Below, one piece after another: positions 21,801 through 26,181 of a DNA stretch of 55,837 nucleotides. A program made the translations under genes and the position numbers. The stretch is taken from positions 1-55,837 of the forward strand of contig NZ_JABULX010000028.1 of assembly GCF_013328345.1 (NCBI RefSeq). Direction: 5' to 3'. A model generated the notes under the pieces. It was not told the origin of the DNA, did not search any database, and saw only the letters and a program-made list of their open reading frames with translations. Source of the stretch: Marinifaba aquimaris (lineage in GTDB: Bacteria; Pseudomonadota; Gammaproteobacteria; Enterobacterales; Alteromonadaceae). Position 1 is the first letter of the stretch; each line of letters begins with the position of its first letter.

Positions 21801-24632
21801 ATTGTATTGAGTAGATTTTTTTAAATTTCCATTCTCGTCATATTGATAACTGGTAACTTGGTTATCAGAATTAATTTCGGCTTTAACTTGACCTCGCCCA
21901 TCATAGGTCCAGTATTGATTGTAAATCGCTTTACTGGTTACTAAACCTTGTGCCTCTTCATTCGCTATGATTGTATGAACCTCAGCTTTTAAAGCTGATA
22001 ATGAAGCTTGTTCAGGATTAGTTGTGACAGCCCTGTTATATACCGTTTCTCTGATTTTGTTGCCAGCACCATCGTATTCATACTCAGTAATATAACCAGC
22101 ACTATCGACCTGTGCGGCTATTAAACCGTCCTGAGTATAAATATTTCTTTCAAAGCGATATGACCCAGGAGATGGGACTAACGTAGCTGTATCTCCTGTA
22201 ATGGATAATACATTCGCATTTTCATAGGCTTTAGTTAAAACCAGACGATTATGTTCATCATAGATGTACTCTGTTACATAGCCTTCAGCATCTAAACTAA
22301 ATTGCTGACGGTTCGCATCATCATAAAATGTTTGAGCAACCCTATTTTGATTATCTGTTTTATCTAAGGCAGACGCGAAGCTGGCAGTTGTTATTAAATT
22401 ACTGACAGAGGCATTAGTCAGAGAAGAAAGTTGGATAGCTGACGCATCAATCTCATTCGAACCAGTTATAACATCATTAACATCAAACTGATTTTCTAGA
22501 ACTTGACCAGTAAGAGGGTTCAATTGATAAGCAAGACGACTCTTATTATCGTATAAGTCAACAGTGCCTAATCTAAGATCGTTGAGCTTTGCAAAACGAG
22601 TAGTTTTAAGTAGATTGCCTGCTTGATCATATTCAAAACCAGTAACTTTTTGTTCGCTATCAACAGTATAAGCAAGTTGGTTTTTATCATCATAAAAATA
22701 AAAAGTTGGCTGATAATGCTCATCCAATGTGGCAATGACTTGCCCTTCATCATTATAAGCAGAATATTGCGTACCAAAGTCACTATTGAGGACTTCATTT
22801 TTACCTCGAGCTATGCTCGTTGTTCGTCCAACTAAATCGACTAATTCTGTTGTAATTGATGCTTGCCTACTTGCAGACATGCCAGCATCTTTGATGGTAA
22901 TAATACGTTGCTGACTATCTTGATATTGAATTGAAGTACTGTTGCCCTCGGCATCAATAGTTTGTGTTAATCGACCAAGCGTGTCGTACACAAATTGAGT
23001 TACGTGATCAAGCTCGTCAGTTGTTTTTTCACCCTTGGGACTAACTTGTTGCAGTAAACGCCCTCTTTGATCATAAACATAACTTGTTTTGTATGTTTCA
23101 CCTTGACCATTTAATTCTTGATATTGAGTTGAACTATCTAACTGTCCTCTCAAATCATAAGTAAATTTTGTTAGTTGATGATCGCCTAGAGCCCAAGTCT
23201 CTAATTGTAATAAAGATATACCTTCAGTCACATCATATTTAGCTATGTACTGTTTCTGCTCCGCTAACTGGCCAAAGTTGTTAAATACATTTTCTAAAAC
23301 TCTTCCATCCGTGCTGACTTGGAATCTTTGCTGATAGCCATTATTGTCGTAAATAAAGTGTGTTGTCTCAGTATCAGAATCTGGTTGGATAGTTTCCAGC
23401 GCGGTGGCCAGACTTGAAAGTAAGCTATGCGTTTGGGTTAATTGATTTAAGCTGTTATAGCTTTTTATGACAGTATTGCCTACATCATCCCTTTCGTGAG
23501 TTCGATTACCCATCTCATCATAAGCATATTCAATTTTTCGGTTTTCTCCGTCTTGCATTGACAAGACATTACCTTGATTGTCATAGCTATAACGAACAAC
23601 TAGTTTCTCAGCAGTAGTTGATTCTTTGATGTGATGTGTAAGTAACTCTTTGTTGGCATTAAAGCGATAAATATTTATTGAGTTACCGATAGTAACCCGT
23701 GTTTCTAAAGCGCTAGGATAAGTATAACTAATGGCCTGATTTTCTGAATCGGTAATAGAAGCTAGTTTACCGTCAGGATGATATTCAAAGGATTGTGTTA
23801 ACTTATCATTTAAGAAAAGTTTACTTACTTTGTTTGTATCATCATGGTACTCATAGCGTGTAACATATATTTTTCCATCCCGACTCTCTTTAACACCAAG
23901 TATGTTATCTACAATAATAGTAGGAGTGAGATCAACCACAATCGTTTCTAAACGTTTGTGGTTATCGTATGTGTATATAACCGACTCAGTCAGGACTCCA
24001 TCTTCTTTAATACTGTATCCTTGAAGTAAGTCGCCGTCATAATCAAAATCGATAATTTGTTGTGCACTTACTTGATCGACAAGCGCTTGATCTATAAACC
24101 CGTTAACATCATAAGTTAAATGTACACCTTTACCATCTTCATCAAGAATATTGATGAGCTTACCAGCGACGTTATATTGCTCTGTTGTTAACGAGCTACC
24201 CTCTTGGAATTGATACAAGTCGTTTTTGAAAGTGATCGAGTCATGAGCTCCCTTACCATCTGAGCTGATGTAACTTTGCTTGCTTGAGTCCCAGACAAAA
24301 ACCTGAGCTGCACCGTCAGCAGTTGTTCTGGTAATTGAGCTCCCTTCACTATTTACATTTCCAGTTAGTGATAGGTTTTTATTGAACCCTAAACGCCAAT
24401 TATCGTTATTATCACCATCAAAACTTCCTTGGCTGTTGTAAGTTCTTAGCAAAGATGCATCAATTCCTAAACCTTTCAAAATATCATCTTGTCGTTGAAT
24501 GATTAGGTTACCGGAAGCAACGTTAGTATAAACACCTTCACCACTTCGGCCCAACATACCAAAACCGCCTAAGTTGCCATGTTGATTTGCATTGAAAAGT
24601 CCAAGTTGCTCGCCAGAAATTACAGTCGCCAT
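825..24632 (-). CDS. Giant RHS/YD-repeat protein with internal cadherin-like/putative-Ig array, LysM and C-terminal variable domain
   Basis: The frame is intact and encodes 7935 residues (about 0.87 MDa at 110 Da per residue). Residues 1-165 form a leader domain typical of YD proteins, with no signal peptide, PAAR or MIX motif seen. Dozens of YD repeats (Y-x-Y-D-x-x-G-R/N) fill about 165-3005. From about 3010 to 6760 there are cadherin-like beta domains. The first part is divergent; from about 4720 they are regular He_PIG/CADG-type repeats, with GLPxGLxFDPxT, then a GxP or GxL turn, then TDxxGN. I count roughly 20. YD repeats resume at about 6785-7150. A LysM module lies at 7188-7236, a Gly/Ala-rich hydrophobic stretch at 7275-7358, a polar helical region at about 7540-7645, and an unassigned C-terminal domain from about 7690. 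In RHS proteins the YD repeats build a shell that encloses a C-terminal toxin. The LysM suggests peptidoglycan binding. Toxin activity and export route are inferred or unknown. The start ATG at 24632 has only a weak GTGAG upstream. Confidence 0.93.
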   Translation of the reverse strand: MATVISGEQLGLFNANQHGNLGGFGMLGRSGEGVYTNVASGNLIIQRQDDILKGLGIDASLLRTYNSQGSFDGDNNDNWRLGFNKNLSLTGNVNSEGSSITRTTADGAAQVFVWDSSKQSYISSDGKGAHDSITFKNDLYQFQEGSSLTTEQYNVAGKLINILDEDGKGVHLTYDVNGFIDQALVDQVSAQQIIDFDYDGDLLQGYSIKEDGVLTESVIYTYDNHKRLETIVVDLTPTIIVDNILGVKESRDGKIYVTRYEYHDDTNKVSKLFLNDKLTQSFEYHPDGKLASITDSENQAISYTYPSALETRVTIGNSINIYRFNANKELLTHHIKESTTAEKLVVRYSYDNQGNVLSMQDGENRKIEYAYDEMGNRTHERDDVGNTVIKSYNSLNQLTQTHSLLSSLATALETIQPDSDTETTHFIYDNNGYQQRFQVSTDGRVLENVFNNFGQLAEQKQYIAKYDVTEGISLLQLETWALGDHQLTKFTYDLRGQLDSSTQYQELNGQGETYKTSYVYDQRGRLLQQVSPKGEKTTDELDHVTQFVYDTLGRLTQTIDAEGNSTSIQYQDSQQRIITIKDAGMSASRQASITTELVDLVGRTTSIARGKNEVLNSDFGTQYSAYNDEGQVIATLDEHYQPTFYFYDDKNQLAYTVDSEQKVTGFEYDQAGNLLKTTRFAKLNDLRLGTVDLYDNKSRLAYQLNPLTGQVLENQFDVNDVITGSNEIDASAIQLSSLTNASVSNLITTASFASALDKTDNQNRVAQTFYDDANRQQFSLDAEGYVTEYIYDEHNRLVLTKAYENANVLSITGDTATLVPSPGSYRFERNIYTQDGLIAAQVDSAGYITEYEYDGAGNKIRETVYNRAVTTNPEQASLSALKAEVHTIIANEEAQGLVTSKAIYNQYWTYDGRGQVKAEINSDNQVTSYQYDENGNLKKSTQYNDLIVNYNGGEIAVPTTNTEQNRVTLYQYDELNRLLEKTTPDGLVINYRYDRAGNLILTQQQDVNTPETNRTQRWQYDERGLLIGELDGEEVGQLSSEDAIQAAFETNGNRYTYDNLGRRTSVTDAEDRTSYFYYNKLGQLKAVINHFGNVVSYEYNNFGEQSRVNQYQKKLPTNALSNQVLTGGDFSDIIGWLNNNVSHPLTTTNFYTARGLIERSVTAADVETSYDYNAFGEIKSVNVGQFGFNTPQEKTVYEYDKRGSITGKFLDGLSSSIFVATEYDAFKRLTKEIDAEGNITEYLYTNDPEGRKVVTSLTGFNINNTQSQKQSTVTTYDAFNRVTETNNQLGHKTQFTYNDSQRKHTRTTAEGIEYTTIFNAFGEIQSMQVGNNTTQYEYDLNGALLKTKTNGDVVEENKYDANGRLEEYIDGENRSIEYKEQTYIENGKELGKETIVTQSVTDSSGNIQELKTIIRENGAGLVVFEQDESGQTTDFIYNAGRLEYQITAKGTQDEQVTHFSYDDVGNIAKKTAGYGTESALVTEYRYDNLGRMILQSQGEISQDKSVSAIQYQYDDNGNVISETTGSISIDTNTANENFVAQYQTRSIYDENRQLIYKLDSDNSLTQFIYDNARQQIAVRQFASFMPDSIAFTSADIEAWTLNQSSRTSYNAYDKDGRLTAQIASDGAIKLLSYNAENKVQEKIEYINTVAIPSNLLEQLKVGDLSAIDSLGSGPYQATSTLYDAKGNAIYSLQKTDDGKAIVKATEYDSSNRVTSTTTYATLEVDYSTDENTFVPHTIGTLEDALVGAYATNDSRNQTSQLFYDEAGRLRFTRNADESVNEIQYFANGQIQTEINHGELTLSAGLSYSALVDAATSSNAEQKVVYQYNDAGQLVSQEDGLGNTESWTYYDNGLKSSYTDKNQQTWHYSYDEAGRLAEEIGPKVKHSNYRTNDGTLATFEAHNVTAYKYDSSGNIDEQRVGLKTNLDSATWYNGFVSNFFGYDDAGRQNRTEAPNDNDTKALISDVKYDALGQAFYQKIISDNGVVEESYKIYDALGRVAYEVDAERYVTGYQYDALGQRTSMTRYANKATGLLSKDASTSINDFRSKFNESVNDRKIEYKYDDLGRLLSMIQPEIEFYTNPNSSSTGSPTTDYVYDSFGQVVETHVHTGLTDSQGQADNQVTYHYYDVMGRKTLEVNPEGYVSKWVYNDLGQVESYIEYAKQLDVTKITSDFPPSVLRASDQTQDRVWSYTYDALGRQETSTQYSYFISSRDSNGISTDYDELTTTTEYDALGNITKITSADGTELTQEYDALSRLITTIEAQRSTITNASELINDGIKQSNAQGQLIQHKVTQFKYDSRGNQVEIRQLNNGTATNTPSGFVFAESNDDIVQQFKYDLRGNIIESKDSNGVKTEYELDHRGRILSEITPYTDLSNLSQYLTINMNVEYINRGQSVGVVTEALSYDRLVDGFVFDVLLGKIIGKISENVLESVFPNHDANAISYTYDIELTVGQNGPQISLFGNSDDQRPMDVPESFITALNSKLPKAYTNRSYEYDKNGNQIASHIYRDGYDAFSGETGQSVLWDQASYAVYNSFGELSYKGNERFSDSDYELYQEKYKFDNAGRLIESIDASGIKKSFGYDLVGNLIYVNDVAQGLSSFAYNKIGQAETKVSPSFVQETNLADYSYDIESVQLIEYIQYDRWNNVTQHVKASTISSDSTTTKYEYNHSNQVVKEIHPSVKLTTPHSDGWSYHKPTFQNYYDEMGRLIASKDANGNYRYNVYNGAGQLSSSTDATGVTIHYGYDVYGRQIAEQQGNDEVNRYITYRELDAKGNVLSANDFTDDQNGNTVLRQIHRSIYNELGQQVRRIDAKGNIYRFWYDQDGNLTRSETPDGMIKSYAWDEMGRKSAEYFGELGNKDLDKGLGIKTWLYDSYNNSLIKKTDLSDRVWNYLYEDNGEFTGRLSEVQVEDTSYKNYSYYDNGQIKSISGNETISYAGESVTPYINYRYDEMGRVIEERNVSFDSLHNIIDETTKTNYDALGRITKVTVRDNITDSTKVMFDYTYDLMGNRTSVDVKNLYTGNIKVDENQAPEAVKQQVNFILKPLKTTLLSFPLSELFIDPNGDLIDIALYNNGALVNPDSGFINYYQDSTKTNLYIEINAPIDIEDKVQFYQNLTIRATDINRDDLEDDTRGLTSEIPVKLSVYNNNQAQTTIETNDIFADLYVGQPFLIRFDPNDYFIDVDGDDLTFSLLIEQGDNLTDFIEYGIDNNNLGYIKTLPGAVIPKGTTTPSLQFNLTASDGYSQSEPLKLHYNLHDLYFNYPEGGLNLIQTEGLGLDLFNNDYFPNQVNPPTFKILSDLSSLPVRFFDGKLEVDPSKIDPTQKLINPTFIEVEAEVDGQVVVDVVDINIYLEPIVPLYQQPLKMDARKQLNSFAIPAFYDPSSSIVDYDILGLPSGVDFYFEPNLNQLVLTGVPVTSTKSELENIQIISRDINGAVKTADISYLVVMDTIKLDSGNPVRLDKIFNIDILNDDFTVTLKSSGRWMNIYQAPVLDKNGDIELDENNIPIQTWWLDLSEVYRGNATEGSIIVSVTQNGISFDETLDIELNYSPNDNLPEIILVEAVDGENDPISDGPDAYNFFTHTFDFSDIDINDSLTFNYQFDGDPQELTISELRLLAPWLHITEDRLSGQVVIKNTANIPVEFIRKEKPYYINVIARDKNSAKGTGELAIQVDPEFKWSEQLNLLDVQSLEQGNKFELSKFIYQADGYDLLDENSQYNVFYYDSNIGDYIRIGSDTYETPVLLNPDTGDLTVNNNYDGPVEQLKLAVRANRIEHENSTLVREGLDRTPISKYFLLDIDYKPQLLSDVQQPKLEATKKFNDIEVLFKDRNNDTPNNLVDSVTNFPISNFEFKFTDKKGTVIEQPSWLGYEYTDLAGGITKLTIKAVSEPPISQADLNNNVINIRVVAKSGNLESPEALVSMTFEKPYEWETLPTNLGTIRYQQSINISTHLYRSGADSYNLDSLSYYDKSIGQWKSAEPDIITIDGKGNIHFNRRTGSIEEIRFKPVAHWGSEGKSTSLARTEWVTLNLDYPLRAFSTSTPEWEIDADNSGKTLEIILSDSNANVSDIYKDTVSANYSYKYETNLRSGDYEVRRNSNVIQVNPKQPFSSSKGTYYFKVIDRYTNNTVTTASIVIVEAEPDDNTSPGTGPNTNTIPELTLIENSSSSFNLENNEVSPAVYFKLEDTLLEGEKIHFEVRADPEITLPNLSPGSIGENIRTLTIPEQTFTNVGVYSFEIRGYDELKGDKSRTTDWIKVTYNVTDNPNPMPEISADFYVNDKPLAQNQAYKTGDIVKVKVEIKDKKQVGDGLIYSSENIPVWLNQINTSTTDNSTKTITLEYEGVIPDDASNSFEMVFDVTDGENEIKKTFTQSIAGSDTSYDPIQFNKALNYTTVGGPHEEKINKILEDSGLANEEIASFKWEIAPDESFVKYDEKKQVLIFNLNKPEFVKKHTFNAKVTFESKKSVNIEFTIDVYNLFQEGDNTKKSLEVTEGKQLNENDLFVEFKDIGHFPTLSYEEDKLPKGLKLVHKTYTDGDYSVARLSVVGTAELSSGGFKLPISATSDDSDNDGKIIKSTDLELKVLPLQVDSPYVKFVKGQSQMPAEGGLVLTGGRVSGDGLIYLQQQDNQPTIINLIYKGEYSGNVLSNLFSLKAYINNRYEGLADEYSYELQFDPEKVPTGLYTFEVSGQSASAFPNLNKVSDKYRLYITSSDTESTSTTSTTQKLTIFNDSNYDIVTTNTSPVSFNLSSYLAPSNTNSLVGLPEGLSFDPMTNNIVGQALPGTEGQYELNVETFDENNQPRIIALNMMVSVSDDLPLPEYTQADINILENTAVEIPLKPLNGIDPLTLNYTFDGLPQGFSYDPTISAFVGTLATGTRGDYPVEVVVTDLWGNTTSAQFNITVGANAVPIAPQMDDIAIKVEQYFAQPLPYFNDDANDVLSYQVFGLPEGVSYNKHNHALVGTPTQSSEGDYLIHLVAKDLMGNQSATSFRLAVQGNSAPNAPEELSVINTPQGQYFSQVLPAFTDAENDFINYELVAVNELGQTTELPNGIYFDKQTRTIWGTPRYPVHGDFTLSYQATDSVGNTNQVEFTLTIEDAPQATIVDLGEYQAYSRTFFYLLSPELNQAAQQGATFEVLSMPDGLSLNADTGEIYGEPITVSNTTQRMQVMAKDAQGVETWYQLNIDVDAGQVLKAKPMDNQYLVEGQYTSFELLPAKNQDNLYAYINYKVIEKPSWLNFSSWNKTFSGTPPLVTGGSGQHQFGAEKVVIEATDGTSGKQVEIAFDVVTMPYNSAPSSRPIGDQYIETQQAVAIDLQQYFNDAENDALTYTANVLIDDYSGDTRVLPLPQGLTINPATGELSGMLTQPGNYRIQVTAQDAFIPVSQEFMLKVNQPPQLPAQSDQQLYTNSRVNISLLNATDFEDTQALTYEISGLPKGLTFYPDTLNIRGYLAENSQGFYNVSLTAIDSQGGQTTQVFSLNVLRNQAPVVPNVDIIDLKAGDSLNQQVAFIDYEGDQLAVAVSGLPDWAWYDSVSQTLYGNVPAQGQGQYPVWLTATDAQGNQTIHRIVLNVDNLVGVTRIATQVEQTFNYTIDSLPNGVDPQEVTSVTVNGLPENFSYNPATGQIEGRASTEQVGNYRLEVITELVGEVRFSESLQLVISNETVKNDFSDFDQLAADNLANKLPELLPMQAKEYEFMHVRIPGLARQADPATGDVIQFELTNLPQGLYFDPAQGIIQGMPAKGSAGNYQVTLIASNQLGQQVNSELVLTINANNTVLAPAVDPIMHHEQAVMSLTLPAFIDPEGEIPVHTLTGLPQGLYFDADTRTIGGKVIEQDLPSSRYTLTYGATDSHGNHSEVEFELTIIRGAMPIEDLATWKTKGDFAFETKVYSQNKVDKAQVDTWVAQALVDAKTQGIDVPDLAGLKLKVEGLPEGITFYGNGDPTADWGQIDWDNYLSQEPTETNPWDTKGWDINGTPTYRDGGYNEIKWVLYRDASTESWQTPVEAFELVIQEQQVYVQEDKRYGYWQENVQADYYGKEFETLPKLLPSTDEIAPWVESALAEVNQNQGSQFTNDQVDIRIDGLPEGMSFDITWEWEHWEIKHFWTHNKGYVLQPGMYNLEAVIYSKNQNAEGAFEQVAQAFTVFVGPNEAPEGEVGQHWFTAGQTETELFMPHIDTENDELLYELVDTVDEDGNRTVKPNWLQLFSYENNPNGELKLKANNPPASAIGDHTITLEVKDLKGHIEFKTFTVTVFDGSASPVAKAIEPINQQTEQDFMVNGAAYFTSGNPLTYQAYMVTQDVLGNDIMMPLPKGVSFDSDTGVLQGKILQPGQYQLAIVASDNWNQSARTDVVVNINQPPRSIGLANQYISTDVDSLFMLAPFTDYEGDILDYQVTGLPKGLTFDPQTMLVQGQVSFGNEGQYTIQVTATDSQGAQSTDSFTLNVLRNQGPQAPSIAPVLNLVDGERWQQSVHFFDQEGDSLDYQVIGLPDWASFDPDSHSIKAHPPEDTNGTWDIFVQVTDQYGRQASIETTLRVSGIQADKQTRIEVPSQTLNYGDDFYLDTHALLPAWGHFINFETLIKNEKGQFQALSNHSANNWLTNNDGVLSGTPGIDDIPVIPMQFKVIADDGLGNKAIIEFTLDINGPVAVPQSTIEAVSGERQVIQLSKLFRGMDVSSYEYRIIPVDADGNDLPLIEAELPEVKRFNAQSGRLELQLVEGILGNFRIEATAIGDTVIEEPVAEIRALAAPMMMAFTSPTPLSASTDTLLDTSNDKPIVNASVLINIDNEASTENYAYKYDAAGRVVLETVEQNNFDGTRFDRETAYVYDDLGRQSLEVDVTNNGFGGSYQGSILSYDYNKDGTIAKLSKAYTSELNNFNNLIESRFSINDGVAEFDTEGLNWSSLMQYKYDALGKVTTQLEFFDVAQEHTFKSKAKGQLVDSLKGVQTFKYTNSGQLEVVKNWQRKSENLLPSSLDNYFTSNILPEDLQVDDYRVVDSNYYYDQQNGLLSRQTNRSYQEDGSRVVQALTYMYQGFDNYQQSTVKSDSSQKHYRDAYSYYYYDLEGNQIAQLSQKVDKDQKADGYNAAYYQYDLMGNIRGKRTGSQSSVSHRAETQGRVNDIIEQMEHINLTDKERFRLTSGIHGKPNFEERVQAQAHYAYAGGNTYSGEFKNSGEINVRDTLFNPIDKDTVNSTQTYTTQGGETLQNLAQMFLGDKDQWYIIAALNGLESPDEPLEQGKVLHIPSQTTAANDSDSFNPINLGEVMENYIPENAFVPPPQEGCNAVATIIMVAVTVVATVYTAGLAAGYSGAAAFGGGLGVLGGGAAAAVGSLGGAIGLSTASAGLLAAGVGGFVGSVAGQLAGKAVGAIDSFSLKDALSSGLTSAATAGMGSVLQGSDAAMLFKDGANATKNAATGLKTLSNTGKAIMGATGAISSVAANKLVGNKASFNWANVAASSIASAATGNTGLPGLDSNGVGIEGVIDGTVAGLASAGISYGVKKAFGEDTSWNFDNVALDAFGNAVGNAIVAGEAKSYNDRQKLRAESGNATLDGAYRGMQRNAVERQFDSQALLLGQNASRAITNQAADDINVDMQKEMANFVDTQQRQITNDTQARFNSDEIARANVNSALMQNSRNLSQEYYNDLANKQASLASVGGDSEWFYRNTFNPNPGFDELSLLPNSNYDLEANIANNTAWQSSPDMEQVLADSLQWNEARSYGPWRDGYFFAPDSPSKGAWSYTKDVLSGSFDYLMNLDKPLSKTFDVLTLAHLKDAPIKSNTLSLGGVGIFRGILGGSGNINFGVQSNGVLGLALSKDGFVQASEQHFKEGIYEIGVDAALQSWSSVTNSATLEDIFTGYSTHTDYDLTAFKYDIGWQESTAWADKPFSSPTLAEGSGPRLGVDLFGRSDKKLFPFEASKGIGHQIGNEINTYDAGVLGRWLYWFTR

Positions 24633-24915
24633 ATTATTATTCTCACTATTAACTTATTAACTACAGTTAATTTTTATTCCATTAATCCGCTAAACGGGGA
24701 TGTATAATTTTATTTCAATACATATACATTCATTGCAAAATGTAAATCGTTCACTTTTTTTTAGATTTTTTTCAAATTTATTTTTTTGAAAACAAGTTGA
24801 ATCGAAATGGGATAGTAGAAGAGAGTATTTTTACGATTGGGAAAGTTTAAAGTTGTTTTGATAATTCAATAAGACGAGGCTTTTATGTAAAACCTCGTTT
24901 TGTGACAAATGAGCT
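24633..24915. other. Intergenic region upstream of the giant gene
   Basis: This 283-bp, very AT-rich gap must hold the promoter of the giant minus-strand gene, since the next upstream gene on that strand is separated from it by a hairpin. A weak sigma70-like candidate on the minus strand is TTTACA followed 16 bases later by TATGTA, at about 24725-24755, but I would not rely on it. No open reading frame of note is present. Confidence 0.4.
24874..24901 (-). terminator. Hairpin downstream of the flavoprotein gene
   Basis: ACGAGG-C-TTTT (24874-24884) pairs with AAAA-CCTCGT (24889-24898) around a four-base loop, with one bulged C. It lies just downstream of the flavoprotein stop. The U-tract is better on the plus strand (TTT after 24898) than on the minus strand, so terminator strength on the minus strand is uncertain. 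Confidence 0.5.
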
Positions 24916-26121
24916 TTAACAAGCTTGGCCACAGGCCCAACCGCAACTCCAGGCATATTGGAAGTTATAGCCGCCTAACCAACCTGTTACTTCGGTGACT
25001 TCACCAATAAAGTAAAGCCCTTTAGCTTTTTTAGCTTCAAAGGTTTTACTCGATAATTCATCCGAGTCCACGCCACCTAATGTGACTTCAGCAGTACGAT
25101 AACCTTCTGTCCCATTGGGTTTAATTGTCCAATGGTGTAAATATTCACTTAGTGCATTTATTTCTGGTTGGTTAAATTGTTTGATTGGTTTATCGATAAT
25201 ATCGCCACTTGCAATCAGTGATTCAACTAAACGTTTAGGTAAAATAGTCGCGAGTAAGTTTTTGGATGACTTATCAGCTTGGCTCGTTTGCCAATCTGCA
25301 ATTGATTCGGCTAAATTAAATTCAGGTAATAAGTTAATAGTGACGGCTTGGCCAGCTCGCCAAAAAGATGATATTTGTAATATGGCAGGGCCTGATAAAC
25401 CACGGTGGGTAAAAAGTATATTTTCTTTAAACTCAGTACCATCTTCACTCTTAACCAGACTCGGCACGCTTATACCGGATAAGGCTTCGAAGCGCTTTTT
25501 ATCATGGTCGTGTAGCGTAAAGGGTACCAAGGCTGCCATGGTGGGTAAAACATTTAAACCAAATTGTTCAGCAATTTTATAGCCGATAGGTGTAGCACCT
25601 AATTTAGGCATAGTTAAACCACCAGAAGCAACCACTACAGATTCACACTGAAAAGTGTCTTGATTGGTTTCTACTAAATATCCATCGTCATTTTTTTCAA
25701 TATTTAACACTTCTGAGCGCAATTGAATATTAACGCCTGCCCATTCGCATTCGGTCAGTAAAATATCAACGATGTCTTGCGCGCTATTGTCACAAAACAA
25801 TTGCCCTAGTGTTTTGTGGTGGTAAGCCAAACCGTGCCTATCAACTAATTCAATAAAATCATGCTGTGTATAACGACTTAAACAAGATTTAACAAAGTGC
25901 GGGTTCTGGCAGAGGTAGTTTTCAGGTGAAGCATTTTCATTGGTAAAGTTACAACGACCACCACCACTGATTAATATTTTTCGACCAGGCTTTTTACCCA
26001 TATCGATAACGGTAACACTTCGCCCTCTGTAACCAGCTTGGGCGGCACACATTAGGCCTGCAGCTCCTGCGCCAATAACCAATACATCTTGTTTTTGCAC
26101 GTTTTTCGTCTCATTAAACAC
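24916..26121 (-). CDS. yhiN: HI0933/YhiN-family FAD-dependent oxidoreductase
   Basis: The protein is 401 residues, the usual length of the HI0933 (YhiN/BaiN-like) flavoprotein family. Near the N-terminus, residues about 14-21 (VIGAGAAG) form the Rossmann dinucleotide-binding loop. The family motif KPGRKILISGGGRCN follows at about residue 43. The C-terminus carries the second FAD motif, FIGEVTEVTGWLGGYNFQ, which is highly typical. It is likely a cytoplasmic flavoenzyme; the physiological substrate of the family in Proteobacteria is not settled. It ends in an unusual Trp/Cys-rich tail (CGWACGQAC). It is divergently transcribed from the esterase gene 60 bp away. Confidence 0.92.
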   Translation of the reverse strand: MFNETKNVQKQDVLVIGAGAAGLMCAAQAGYRGRSVTVIDMGKKPGRKILISGGGRCNFTNENASPENYLCQNPHFVKSCLSRYTQHDFIELVDRHGLAYHHKTLGQLFCDNSAQDIVDILLTECEWAGVNIQLRSEVLNIEKNDDGYLVETNQDTFQCESVVVASGGLTMPKLGATPIGYKIAEQFGLNVLPTMAALVPFTLHDHDKKRFEALSGISVPSLVKSEDGTEFKENILFTHRGLSGPAILQISSFWRAGQAVTINLLPEFNLAESIADWQTSQADKSSKNLLATILPKRLVESLIASGDIIDKPIKQFNQPEINALSEYLHHWTIKPNGTEGYRTAEVTLGGVDSDELSSKTFEAKKAKGLYFIGEVTEVTGWLGGYNFQYAWSCGWACGQAC

Positions 26122-26181
26122 AATTGAGCCATTATAAGCTGATATGATTTTGAACCATAATAATTATAAGGATGTATTTTC

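Noticed and set aside
25115-25582. 155-codon plus-strand frame
   Set aside because: It is antisense to the well-supported HI0933 flavoprotein gene.
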